Source: an uncultured Eubacteriales bacterium | GTDB taxonomy: Bacteria; Bacillota; Clostridia; TANB77; CAG-508 | Assembly (NCBI GenBank): GCA_949840345.1 | Contig: CATKWX010000001.1 | Location: 1 to 64,000 of the forward strand | Reading direction: 5' to 3' | DNA length: 64,000 nt | Part shown: positions 27,245 to 35,629 of the stretch, in pieces | Layout: each line of letters opens with the position of its first letter | How positions within the stretch are numbered: the stretch's first letter is position 1 | Position numbers and translations under genes: made by a program | Notes under the pieces: model-generated | Seen by the model: the letters and a program-made list of their open reading frames with translations, nothing else | Database searches by the model: none | What the model was told of the DNA's origin: nothing

Positions 27245-27896
27245 CTATTTAAAACTTAAATACCAACTTATTCCATTTTTATTTTTTTTTATTTCGTCTA
27301 GTCTTTCGAACATTCCATCAATTGTTTGTGGAATTGGAGCAATTATAGGTTCACCTGGTAACCAATTTGCACCAGCCATACCTTCTTCCTTGTCTGCTGT
27401 TTGTAATGCATCAAGTGCTCTTAAAATTTCTGGTATACATCTTCCTACATTCATTGGATATACTAATACTAATCTTACTATTCCTAAATTATCTATTATG
27501 TATACATTTCTTACAGTTGCAGTATTGTCTACATTATTTGAAATCATTCCGTATTTTCTTGCAATTTCTCCGCTTCTATCTGCAATAATAGGAAATGGTA
27601 ATTTTATTCCAGTTTTCTGATAAATATCTAAAACCCATGCTAAATGTGAAGAATTGCTATCAACACTTAATCCTAGCAAACATGCATTTTTAGCTTCAAA
27701 CTCTGAATTCATTTTTGCAAAAGCAATCATTTCTGTTGTACATACTGGAGTAAAGTCACCGCGGATGTGAAAACAATATTAACCATTTTCCTTTATAATC
27801 ATTTAAAGTTCTTGTTCCCATTGTCGTTGTTGCTTCAAAATCTGGAGCATGTTGCCCTATTCTAACTGTACCGTTCATCATTATCTCATAATCCAT
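27245..27896 (-). CDS. Peroxiredoxin (AhpC/Prx6 type), read through a +1 frameshift
   Basis: The enzyme reduces peroxides with a cysteine. ATG at 27896 follows GGAGG, and the N-terminus reads RIGQHAPDFEATTTMG. At 27759-27761 the 0 frame reads His-Pro-CGG then TGA. Skipping the C gives HPGDFTPVCTTEM, the conserved peroxidatic-cysteine motif, and continues with the remaining 160 residues, including LGLSVDSNSSHLAW and PFPIIADRSGEIA. Whole product is 216 residues, the family's size. Without the shift the protein would end before the catalytic cysteine. Confidence 0.9.
27759..27761 (-). other. CGG +1 frameshift site in peroxiredoxin
   Basis: The coding strand reads CCG CGG TGA in frame 0; skipping the C gives CCG-GGT-GAC (Pro-Gly-Asp). 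A stop codon directly follows CGG in frame 0, so this is the only site where the restored glycine codon is GGT. Confidence 0.8.
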
Positions 27897-28151
27897 AAAA
27901 ATAAACCTCCATCATATTTTTGTATATAATATGTATAGAGGCTATTTTTTGTTACTATGTGATAGTGCGTTTTTGCAATTAGGTTCAACACTATTTGAAT
28001 TTGGCTGATATCAAAAACATCATATTTATTATTATATTTTATCTCTAAATTTTTGTCGAAAAAGGTAACATAATTTATTGATAAATGCATTTACTTTTAT
28101 ATTATCTTAATATATAATAATTTTTGTACTTTTTTGAAAGGAGGGATTACA

Positions 28152-28352
28152 ATGAATAGAGATTTGACTTATATGGCTAGTCTTGCCTATGACAATGGTA
28201 TTAAGTCTACATATCATAAAGAAGACAATCATATAACTATTAATTGTTCTGATTTTGATTTCTTATGGGATCTTGCAAAATGTCTATTTGTCAGTGGCAT
28301 TGGCTCTCGTATCGAGATTTGTAGCTTTAGTACAATATCCATTCGGTTATAA
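28152..28352 (+). CDS. Small hypothetical protein with CGG near its end
   Basis: The start is the ATG of MNRDLTYMASLAYDNG, behind AAAGGAGG. The 66-residue soluble protein is of unknown family. Its antepenultimate codon is CGG (28344-28346), followed by TTA and TAA. A +1 shift at this CGG would add about 17 residues and run through the downstream terminator hairpin, ending at TAA 28393-28395. Which form is made is unknown. Confidence 0.6.
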   Translation: MNRDLTYMASLAYDNGIKSTYHKEDNHITINCSDFDFLWDLAKCLFVSGIGSRIEICSFSTISIRL

Positions 28353-28356
28353 TCCC

Positions 28357-28391
28357 TATGCTAGCAAATACTTTTTGCTAGCATTTTTAAC
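28357..28391 (+). terminator. Intrinsic terminator
   Basis: ATGCTAGCAAA and TTTTGCTAGCAT form a long stem followed by TTTT. Confidence 0.8.
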
Positions 28392-28433
28392 TTAAGAATA
28401 AAGGCGCTTTTATACTTAGGAGTACAATAAACT

Positions 28434-28574
28434 TTACATATCTATTTTTCTTTTTTCCATAGCCTCTTTTATATATACCTTACTTCTTGCACAGCTCGGG
28501 TCGTGTAAAGGGCAACGATTAGAACATCCTCTACAATTAAATTTTTTTAAATATTCTTCTAATTCTTTATCCAT
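28434..28574 (-). CDS. Small four-cysteine protein
   Basis: A 46-residue frame starts MDKELEEYLKKFNCRGC, four bases after the stop of the upstream metallo-beta-lactamase-fold gene. Cysteines in C-x2-C-x3-C then DPSCARS could bind a metal or an iron-sulfur cluster. Family not recognised. The operon-like spacing supports it being real. Confidence 0.65.
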   Translation of the reverse strand: MDKELEEYLKKFNCRGCSNRCPLHDPSCARSKVYIKEAMEKRKIDM

Positions 28575-28578
28575 ATAT

Positions 28579-29460
28579 TTACTCCCCTTTCCATATCATC
28601 TTATTACCTCTAAATTCATAAGTAATTTTATTATTATCATATAAATATGATAAATAAGACCTTATTGTACTACCTATAAGTACATATTGGTTTGCATTCA
28701 TTGTTAGTTTATATTCATCAAAAATGTATTTTAAAATCTCTTCAAATGTAACTTCATTTTTACAATAATTTAATATCTTATTCATAATCTCATCTATTTT
28801 ATTTTTATTTAAGTTTATTAAACTAGACATATCTTTTGTTGCATCACAATGTGATGGTATATATAAGTTTCCATTAAGTTCAGATAATTTATCTAAAGTG
28901 TTTAAATATTCATTTATATCATAAATGAAAAACAAATGATATTTACTAATTGTTTCTTCGCTAAATATAGAGTCTCCTAAAAAATAAATATTATCAGATG
29001 TTTTTATTCCTATCATATCAAAAAAATGTCCTTTTAAACAAATATATTCTAATCCATCTGGCAAATTGTTTTCAATATCTTTTACCTTTGATTCTTTTGC
29101 TAATAAAAATTTATTTCTTATATCTTTAAATGGATATCCTCCATACAAGAAAGATGATTCTAATATTGGAAATTCTGTAAAGCATTTCTCTATATTAAAT
29201 CCTAATATTTCGCAATTAGTTCTTTCTTGGATTAGACTATTTCCACCAATATGATCTGCATTAGAATGAGTATTTATTATTCCCTTTACAATCCATTTTT
29301 GCTCATCTATTATTTTTAATATTTTTTTACCTGCATCTTTATCATTTCCTGTATCTATTAAATATACATTTTCATTATCTACCTTATAAATTCCTATGTT
29401 TGTAGGATTTTTAATGTAGTAAGTTTTTTCTCCAACCTGAATTAATTCCATATTAGACAA
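28579..29460 (-). CDS. Metallo-beta-lactamase-fold hydrolase
   Basis: The 293-residue protein has an N-terminal MBL domain with the metal motif THSNADHIGGN at about residues 64-74, LKGHFFDMIG, FLGDSIFS and IPSHCDAT, followed by a C-terminal helical region like the winged-helix tails of similar proteins. The first metal motif has Asn where many members have the second His (H-x-H-x-D-H), which may change metal occupancy. The start is either TTG at 29460 or ATG at 29451. Substrate unknown. Confidence 0.8.
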   Translation of the reverse strand: MSNMELIQVGEKTYYIKNPTNIGIYKVDNENVYLIDTGNDKDAGKKILKIIDEQKWIVKGIINTHSNADHIGGNSLIQERTNCEILGFNIEKCFTEFPILESSFLYGGYPFKDIRNKFLLAKESKVKDIENNLPDGLEYICLKGHFFDMIGIKTSDNIYFLGDSIFSEETISKYHLFFIYDINEYLNTLDKLSELNGNLYIPSHCDATKDMSSLINLNKNKIDEIMNKILNYCKNEVTFEEILKYIFDEYKLTMNANQYVLIGSTIRSYLSYLYDNNKITYEFRGNKMIWKGE

Positions 29461-29478
29461 TCATCTCCTTTACTTTTC

Positions 29479-29512
29479 GGACAAGCACTAGACGAACACT
29501 AGTGCTTCTACA
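29479..29512. repeat. Variable-hairpin repeat
   Basis: CAAGCACTAG and CTAGTGCTT pair around GACGAACA, ending CTACA; a divergent member of the family. Confidence 0.45.
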
Positions 29513-29529
29513 ACTCTCTACAAATTATA

Positions 29530-29946
29530 TTAATCTTCTAATAAACCTTCAAATTTATCTGAAAATTCCTTATTATATTTCTTTAAATTAATTGGTTTTA
29601 ATTCTTTATTTGTAAAGCAATGTTTTGTTTCTGCAATAATAACTGTTTTGCCACTTGCTTTTTCAGTTACCTCATATCCAACTGTCATTCTAACTCCTGA
29701 ATATTCCTTCATATATGGCTTTATTAATATTATATCTCCAAAAGTCACATGATATTTATAAGTACAATTTACTCCTAATACTGGTATTGTTATTCCATTT
29801 TCTTCTAATAATGCAAATGGCATATCTATTTGTTCTAACCAATAACATCTAGCTTCTTCTAAAAACCTTATATAATTTGAGTGATGTACCACTCCCATCC
29901 TATCTGTTTCGTAATAATTAATTTTTCTTTCATAAATAGTTTCCAT
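29530..29946 (-). CDS. 4HBT acyl-CoA thioesterase (YbgC-like)
   Basis: The 138-residue hotdog-fold protein starts METIYERKINYYETDRMGVV and has the family pattern YETDRMGVVHHSNYIRFLEEAR, with the catalytic aspartate in the usual position, and CTYKYHVTFGDIILIKPYM. It hydrolyses acyl-CoA thioesters. A structured leader element lies just upstream. Confidence 0.87.
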   Translation of the reverse strand: METIYERKINYYETDRMGVVHHSNYIRFLEEARCYWLEQIDMPFALLEENGITIPVLGVNCTYKYHVTFGDIILIKPYMKEYSGVRMTVGYEVTEKASGKTVIIAETKHCFTNKELKPINLKKYNKEFSDKFEGLLED

Positions 29947-29979
29947 AATTTCTAACCATTCCTTTCCAAGGCATAAATC

Positions 29980-30104
29980 AAGTTTGAAAAAGAATTAGTA
30001 TAGTGCTAGGCATCTTAAATCAAAAAAGCGGAGGCGTACGTTGGTACGTTGAGCATTTTTTGATTTAAGATAACGACGTAATATGCTGATTATTTTTCAA
30101 ACTT
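29980..30104 (-). promoter_or_regulatory. Structured 5' leader element, copy B (upstream of thioesterase)
   Basis: The outer arms match copy A. The inner stem arms are ATCTTAAATCAAAAAA and TTTTTTGATTTAAGAT, different from copy A but complementary to each other. The loop has CTCAACGTAC, CGTACGCCTCCGC. A conserved TTTATGCCTTGGAAAGGAAT block links it to the ATGGA start. Confidence 0.7.
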
Positions 30105-30136
30105 ATCTCCCTTTAAAATCTATTTTATATGATAAT

Positions 30137-30562
30137 TTAAATTTCATCAGAACTTAAAACTTCAATTCCGTTTTCCTTTAGAAGTTCTGCTGTTAGTCCA
30201 TTCCCATCTACTAAAGTTTTATCGAAATTTCCATTATAAACCTTGTTTACTCCACAAGATGGGCTTCTTGGTTGAAGTATTGCCTTTTTTATATTTAACT
30301 TTTTAGCAATTTCTAACACCTCTCTAGCCCCTTTTTTATAATCTTCAGTAACATCAATTCCATCCTTACTTATTGCATACTTTTTTCCATTAATGATTTT
30401 AATTTCAACTGGCGTTCTTGGTGTTGCTAATCCTCCTAGTTGTTCTGGGCATATTGGTATAGCCTTTCCTGATTTTACTAAATCAAATACTTTTTGATTA
30501 AAATTATTTCCTCCATTATATTTACAATTAATTCCAACTAAACAAGCACTTACTAAAATCAT
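30137..30562 (-). CDS. DUF523 family protein
   Basis: The 141-residue protein starts MILVSACLVGINCKYNGG and has CPEQLGGLATPRTPVEI and QPRSPSCGVNKVYNG, the conserved cysteine-bearing blocks of DUF523. Function of the family is not established. It lies 21 bases downstream of the GH3 glycosidase gene and is probably cotranscribed. Confidence 0.88.
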   Translation of the reverse strand: MILVSACLVGINCKYNGGNNFNQKVFDLVKSGKAIPICPEQLGGLATPRTPVEIKIINGKKYAISKDGIDVTEDYKKGAREVLEIAKKLNIKKAILQPRSPSCGVNKVYNGNFDKTLVDGNGLTAELLKENGIEVLSSDEI

Positions 30563-30583
30563 TGTTATAACTACCTTTCCACT

Positions 30584-31765
30584 TTATTCTATTATTCCAT
30601 ATGCCAACTTACATGCTAAAATTCTTTTTACCGCTGTGTTTATAGTTTCTTCTGAAATCTCTCCTCTATTTATTGCATTTAATACTTGTTTCTTTTGATT
30701 TTTAAAGTCTGATGTGATAATTATATCATTTCCACTTTGTACTGCTTTTACTGCCGCTTCTCCATTGTTTGCATATGATTTTACTGCATCCATTGCTAAA
30801 TCGTCTGTTATAATAAGTCCAGAAAAGCCTAGTTCTTCTCTTAATATTTTGTGTACGTTTGCTGATAAAGATGCTGGAAGTTCAGAGTCCATACACTTTA
30901 CAATATTATGACTTACTAAAATTGTAGGGACATTATTTTCTATTCCACTCTTAAATGGTAAAAAATCATTTGCTTCGAAACTTTCATAACTTCTATTATC
31001 TATTGATATTCCTGTGTGAGTGTCTACATTATTACCATATCCCGGAAAATGCTTAAGTGATGAAATCATATTTTTTTCGTTCATAGCTTTTACTACTTCT
31101 GCTATATAGTTAGCAGTTTCATTTGCATTTTTTCCTAAAGTTCTTGCATAGATAAAATCTGAGCTTGAAGTAGACACATCGGCAACTGGTGCTAAATTCA
31201 TATTTAATCCTATGCTTTTTAATAGTTCAGATTTTTCATATGAATCGCTTACTATTGCTTGTAGTCCACCTTTTTTTACTAAATTTTGAGGTGACTCAAA
31301 CTTAGAACTTCTAAAAGCACTATGACTACTTACTCTATTTACAAGTCCACCTTCTTCATCTACTGCAAAAAACATCTTTATTTTGCTGTTTGATTGATTA
31401 TTTTCTAATTCTGTTTTTATGCTTTCTTTTGTTTTGTTATCAAAATCGACTGAAAATAGTATATATCCTCCAGGACTTTCAGTTTTTATTTCTGAAATTG
31501 GTGAAGTTCTTGGATATCTTACTAAAAACATTTGCCCTACTTTTTCTTCTAATGTCATATTGTTCATAATTTCTTCTGCTCTATTATAGTATTTTCCAAA
31601 CAAGTCATTATTTACCTCTGGTTTCTCCTCTTTAGGTTCATTTACATTTTGGTCTTGATTAGGTTGTTGTTCGACTTTTTCCGGACGACCAATGGTTGCC
31701 CCTACGATTATACCAACAATACATAATATGAAAATTAATATAGTTATAATTGTTTTCTTTTTCAT
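30584..31765 (-). CDS. Glycoside hydrolase family 3 (beta-N-acetylhexosaminidase type)
   Basis: The start is the ATG of MKKKTIITILIF, behind GGAGG. A hydrophobic anchor (about 5-24) is followed by a linker and a GH3 domain with VGQMFLVRYPRT, FAVDEEGGLVNRV, SLKHFPGYGNNVDTHTG (lysine-histidine and the D/H pair of NagZ-type enzymes) and LIITDDLAMDAV. It probably trims peptidoglycan sugars. Residues VGATIGRPEK at the end of the anchor are encoded by a copy of the dispersed CCCCTAC hairpin repeat (31681-31705) inserted in frame. Confidence 0.88.
   Translation of the reverse strand: MKKKTIITILIFILCIVGIIVGATIGRPEKVEQQPNQDQNVNEPKEEKPEVNNDLFGKYYNRAEEIMNNMTLEEKVGQMFLVRYPRTSPISEIKTESPGGYILFSVDFDNKTKESIKTELENNQSNSKIKMFFAVDEEGGLVNRVSSHSAFRSSKFESPQNLVKKGGLQAIVSDSYEKSELLKSIGLNMNLAPVADVSTSSSDFIYARTLGKNANETANYIAEVVKAMNEKNMISSLKHFPGYGNNVDTHTGISIDNRSYESFEANDFLPFKSGIENNVPTILVSHNIVKCMDSELPASLSANVHKILREELGFSGLIITDDLAMDAVKSYANNGEAAVKAVQSGNDIIITSDFKNQKKQVLNAINRGEISEETINTAVKRILACKLAYGIIE
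31681..31705. repeat. Variable-hairpin repeat inside a coding region
   Basis: GGACGACCAATGGTTGCCCC and TACGA match the intergenic repeat near 16321 and 57447, but here the sequence is part of the GH3 reading frame. Confidence 0.75.
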
Positions 31766-31792
31766 CTTATTTGTTTCCTCCATTCATTAGTG

Positions 31793-31844
31793 TGGGCACA
31801 GTGGTGTGGCAAGATACGGGTATTCCCGCAAACGGTGCCCCTAC
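31793..31844. repeat. Long GGGCACAGTGGTGT repeat
   Basis: A 52-base copy with GGGTATTCCCGCAAACGGT and CCCCTAC, followed by TTCGTAG-type sequence and a GGGCGATT/AATCGTCC palindrome. Confidence 0.65.
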
Positions 31845-31892
31845 ATTTTTCTTCGTAGAACGGGCGATTAAAATCGTCCATACATAGCACTA

Positions 31893-33569
31893 TTATTTTG
31901 ATATTAAATAGTAATTATTACTAATTATTTCTGAAGAGTTTCCTCCAGTATATAATTTAGTTACTTTATTAAATTCTGTATTATTTAGTATTTCCTTAAT
32001 AATGCCATCATTATCCATATAAGTTTTTATAGATAATATATATGAATCTTCTTTGTTTAACTCGTTATTATTTATACAGTATTGTAATTCATTTCTGCTT
32101 GCATTTATTATCATTGTTTTTTTATAAATCATCATTTCCGGTACACTTTGTATGTGATTAAACATATTATCATATACATATATAAATGATTTGTCTTTAT
32201 TCCTCTCTGCAATTTCTAAACATTCCTTGTACTCTTCATATAAAAATTTAGGTTTAGAAAATACAAATCCTATTGCTACCAATACTGTTGCAATTGTCAC
32301 AATTATAATTTCTTTGTATTTTATTTTTATTACAGTATCAAATATAAAAACTAGAGTAAGTGCTACAAATGGCATAATTGGCATTATATATCTTAGTTCT
32401 CTATATGATGTTAATTTTGCTACCAATAGAAAGTAAATTATAGTTGGTAAAATTGTAAGAACCATTATAAATTTTTCTTTTGATTCTCTAATTGTATATA
32501 CTATTCCAGCAACAAATGCAAATATAATTCCTAGAGCTATCCAATTATTATCTTTAATTGTAAATGCGTACGATAAAAACTTCACATATTCTAATAGATG
32601 TTTGAAATACCCTGTATTTCCTAAATTAGCTATTCCTCTATCATTCATCAGCAAATGATACATACAAGGCATAAATATTATTATTCCTATTATGCCATAC
32701 AAAAAATGTAATCCTATGTATTTTGCAATATTCTTATATTTTTTATCTATTGCCATTTTTACTAACATTATTGCTAAAATTAAAAAAGCATATATTGCAA
32801 AATAGTATTGGGTTAAAAATCCTAATACTGTTACTAGCCCAAGTTTTACTTTCTGTTCTGTTTTTAAACTAAACTCGTCTTTGTATATTTTTATACTATA
32901 ATAGAAATATAGTAATATAAATAATGTTAACACCATATACATTCTTTGATATATTACCATTGAAATTGTACCCATAGATAGTCCATAAAATATTAGGGTA
33001 CCAATTGTTAAATCTTCTTTATTTAAAACATTCAAAATCTTTTTAATTACAAAACAACTTAATACAAATGCTATTATGTTTACTACAAAAACCGAATATT
33101 TAGTAAATTCTCCACCAAATATAGCAGTAGAAAAATGCACTAATGTATAGAAAAATGGAGAATGTGTATCTTTTAACTGATTAAAATATATAGCTTTAAA
33201 ATTAAATGTATCCTCTTTTGATAATGTTATATAGTTTGTTACGTCTTTCTTCGTTTTCCAAATAGGCACCTCTGAATTAATCAATGCATTTCTTTCTTCA
33301 TCATACATATTTTGATTTTGTATGAAATTTATAGCATTTTTTACTAGTCTAAAAAAGCTATCGTCAAAAACATATTTTTCGCACAATATTGTGTTAACAT
33401 CTTTCTCTCTATATGGTGACATTAAGCCATCATATGGATTAACAGAAGTTGCAATGCTAAAAATCTCATCCTCGTGGAAGCCTACTTTTTTTGTTTGATA
33501 TGAAAAGATTATTCCATCCATTATGATAATTATAGCAACTATAGCAATATTTCTATATTTGGTTTGCAT
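31893..33569 (-). CDS. GT39/GT-C-like membrane glycosyltransferase
   Basis: The start is the ATG of MQTKYRNIAIVA, behind AAAGGAG; the longer in-frame extension upstream is repeat sequence. The 558-residue protein has about ten membrane segments and a HEDE motif in the first outside loop (KVGFHEDEIFSI), the acidic motif of GT-C-fold transferases that use polyprenyl-phosphate sugars. Substrate is unknown. Transfer of a sugar to a cell-surface glycan or protein is likely. Confidence 0.8.
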   Translation of the reverse strand: MQTKYRNIAIVAIIIIMDGIIFSYQTKKVGFHEDEIFSIATSVNPYDGLMSPYREKDVNTILCEKYVFDDSFFRLVKNAINFIQNQNMYDEERNALINSEVPIWKTKKDVTNYITLSKEDTFNFKAIYFNQLKDTHSPFFYTLVHFSTAIFGGEFTKYSVFVVNIIAFVLSCFVIKKILNVLNKEDLTIGTLIFYGLSMGTISMVIYQRMYMVLTLFILLYFYYSIKIYKDEFSLKTEQKVKLGLVTVLGFLTQYYFAIYAFLILAIMLVKMAIDKKYKNIAKYIGLHFLYGIIGIIIFMPCMYHLLMNDRGIANLGNTGYFKHLLEYVKFLSYAFTIKDNNWIALGIIFAFVAGIVYTIRESKEKFIMVLTILPTIIYFLLVAKLTSYRELRYIMPIMPFVALTLVFIFDTVIKIKYKEIIIVTIATVLVAIGFVFSKPKFLYEEYKECLEIAERNKDKSFIYVYDNMFNHIQSVPEMMIYKKTMIINASRNELQYCINNNELNKEDSYILSIKTYMDNDGIIKEILNNTEFNKVTKLYTGGNSSEIISNNYYLISK

Positions 33570-33605
33570 CTTTTTCTCCTTTCGAAAATTGTTTGTGCCT
33601 TCGGA

Positions 33606-33775
33606 GTGCGGGTCGTCGAGGACGCCGACCCCTACATCAAAATTTGCCTTTGGCAAATTTTGTATTCTTCACTATTCACTCTTGCCGTAAGGCAATCTGT
33701 GCCCCTACGCCCCTACATATTCACTATTTATTCACGGGTCGATGTGGGCATCGACCCCTACAGTTTACAATAAAT
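33606..33775. repeat. Intergenic repeat cluster
   Basis: It contains a GGGTCGTCG/CGCCGACCC hairpin, an AAAATTTGCC/GGCAAATTTT palindrome, ATTCACT units and a GGGTCGATG/CATCGACCC hairpin, followed by a TTTACAATAAATCATTTTAT inverted repeat at the end of the ABC gene. Confidence 0.65.
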
Positions 33776-33786
33776 CATTTTATGAT

Positions 33787-35530
33787 TTATTGTAAACTTT
33801 CATAATATGATTTATATAATTTAGAATAATATCCGCCATTATTTAACAACTGAGCGTGTGTTCCCTCCTCAACTATTTCTCCCTTATCTAGAACTATTAT
33901 TTTATCTACATTTACTATTGTTGATAGTCTATGTGCTATAAATATTGATGTTTTTTTAGCTGATATTATATCTATTGACTTTTGTATTAGCTGTTCTGTA
34001 TTAGTATCAATATTTGCTGTAGCCTCGTCTAAAATGAATATATCTGGATTATGTGCAAATATTCTTGCAAATGCAATTAATTGTTTTTGTCCTGATGAGT
34101 ATGAATTTCCTCTTTCTTTCGATATTTCATTTATCCCATTAGGTAAAGAATTTACGAATTCGTCCGCTGATGCTAATTGTAAAGCTTCTCCAACTGTAGA
34201 ATCATCTAATTTTGTATTTAATGCGACATTTTCTTTCAAAGATTTTGCAAATATAAATGGGTCTTGCAATATAATTCCTATTTTTTTTCTTAAACTTCTT
34301 AAAGATATTTCTTTTATATTTACATCATCTAATAAGATTTCTCCTTTTTGTATTTCATAAAATCTATTTATCAAATTAGTTATTGTTGTTTTTCCGAGAG
34401 CCAGTTTTTCCAACGAATGCTATGCTTTCGCCGGAATTTATAGTAAAGCTTACATTTTTCAATACCCAATTTTCGTTATCATAAGAAAACCAAACATTTC
34501 TAAATTCAATTTTTCCTTTCGTTGCGGTCATTTCTATTCCTTTATCTAAATTTTCTATGTACTGAACTTCATCTAGTATATCATATATTTTATTTATAGA
34601 AACAACTGATTCTTGTACTACCTCCATATTTTCTACAATTCTTGTTATTGGATCAAATAAGCTTTCTAAATATGTTACAAACATATACACTAAACCAATT
34701 TGTAATTCTATTCCAAACCAAGCGTTAACACTCGCCCAAATTATTATTGCTATACCTAAATTTTTGAATATTGTAAGTAATGCTGGTAATAGACCTTCTA
34801 ATATTCCTGTTGGTTTTCTTGAATCTAAAAAGTCTTTTGTTAACCTCTCACATTCAACTTGCTTTTCTTTTTGCCTATTGAATATTTTTATAAGCTTTAA
34901 GCCATATATTGTTTCTGCTAAGAATGTATTTACTTGTGTTCTTATGTTTTTAGAAAAATCATAAACTTTATTTAACATTTTAGTAATTATATATGATGAA
35001 AGTATTACAAATGGTAGAACTATAAAGCTTACCATACTTAATTTTATGCTTAGTACACACATAATTATAATAATTGCAATAATTAATACTACATCCTTCA
35101 TAAAAGTTGCTAAAACATCTTTAAATAGAGTAGCAACATCCTCAACATCGTTGGTAATTCTTACAAATAGCTTTCCAGAAGAAGTTTTATCGTGAAATGT
35201 TATATTTGCTTTTTGTGTAAATATAAATAGCTTATTTCGTAATGTATATATAACTTTTTCACCTAGCATATTAGTTGCAGTTGTTGCAATATAGTTAATT
35301 ATATTGCCAACAATAACAATACTTATGTATATCCAACCAAGAGTTGCAATAGTAATTGCACCCTTTTCAAATATGCCCAAAGATAAATAATCGTCAATTA
35401 TTATTTTAACTATATATGGTTTTGCTATTTCACCAATATTAATTATAATTGCAAGAATTGTTATGATTAGTATTGATTTTATATGTGGTTTTATCATTTT
35501 GGCAATTCTTTGCATTGTTTTATTTTTCAT
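33787..35530 (-). CDS. ABC exporter (membrane plus ATPase), frameshifted in Walker A
   Basis: This is a half-transporter: about six membrane segments in residues 1-300, then an ATPase domain. The start is the ATG of MKNKTMQRIAKM, with AAAGGA upstream. The Walker A motif itself contains the break. The 0 frame reads FVGKTGS-CGG-KNNNN-stop. Skipping the C at 34394-34396 gives GKTGSGKTTITN and continues to SSGQKQLIAFAR and ILDEATANID, for 580 residues. Without the shift there is no nucleotide-binding domain. It follows another half-transporter gene after 99 bases; the two likely form a heterodimeric exporter. Confidence 0.9.
34394..34396 (-). other. CGG +1 frameshift site inside a Walker A motif
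   Basis: The coding strand reads TCT CGG AAA AAC in frame 0; skipping the C gives TCT-GGA-AAA-ACA (Ser-Gly-Lys-Thr), the core of the P-loop. Confidence 0.85.
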
Positions 35531-35575
35531 TAGTTTTAAATCCTTTCGTAAAATTTTAGGTATTTCTCCAAAGAT

Positions 35576-35601
35576 GGAACGACGAGGGCGTCGTTCCCTA
35601 C
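35576..35601. repeat. Variable-hairpin repeat ending CCCTAC
   Basis: A GGAACGACG/CGTCGTTCC hairpin between the two ABC exporter genes. Confidence 0.65.
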
Positions 35602-35629
35602 ACATAATTAAATATTTTTAGCAATATAA

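Noticed and set aside
27881-28090. A 69-codon frame upstream of the peroxiredoxin
   Set aside because: It overlaps the peroxiredoxin start in another frame, has no ribosome site and no recognisable composition, so it is probably chance.
33570-33656. N-terminal extension of the GT39-like protein (MPKANFDVGVGV)
   Set aside because: The extension is repeat sequence read in frame, while a good AAAGGAG site precedes the internal ATG at 33569.
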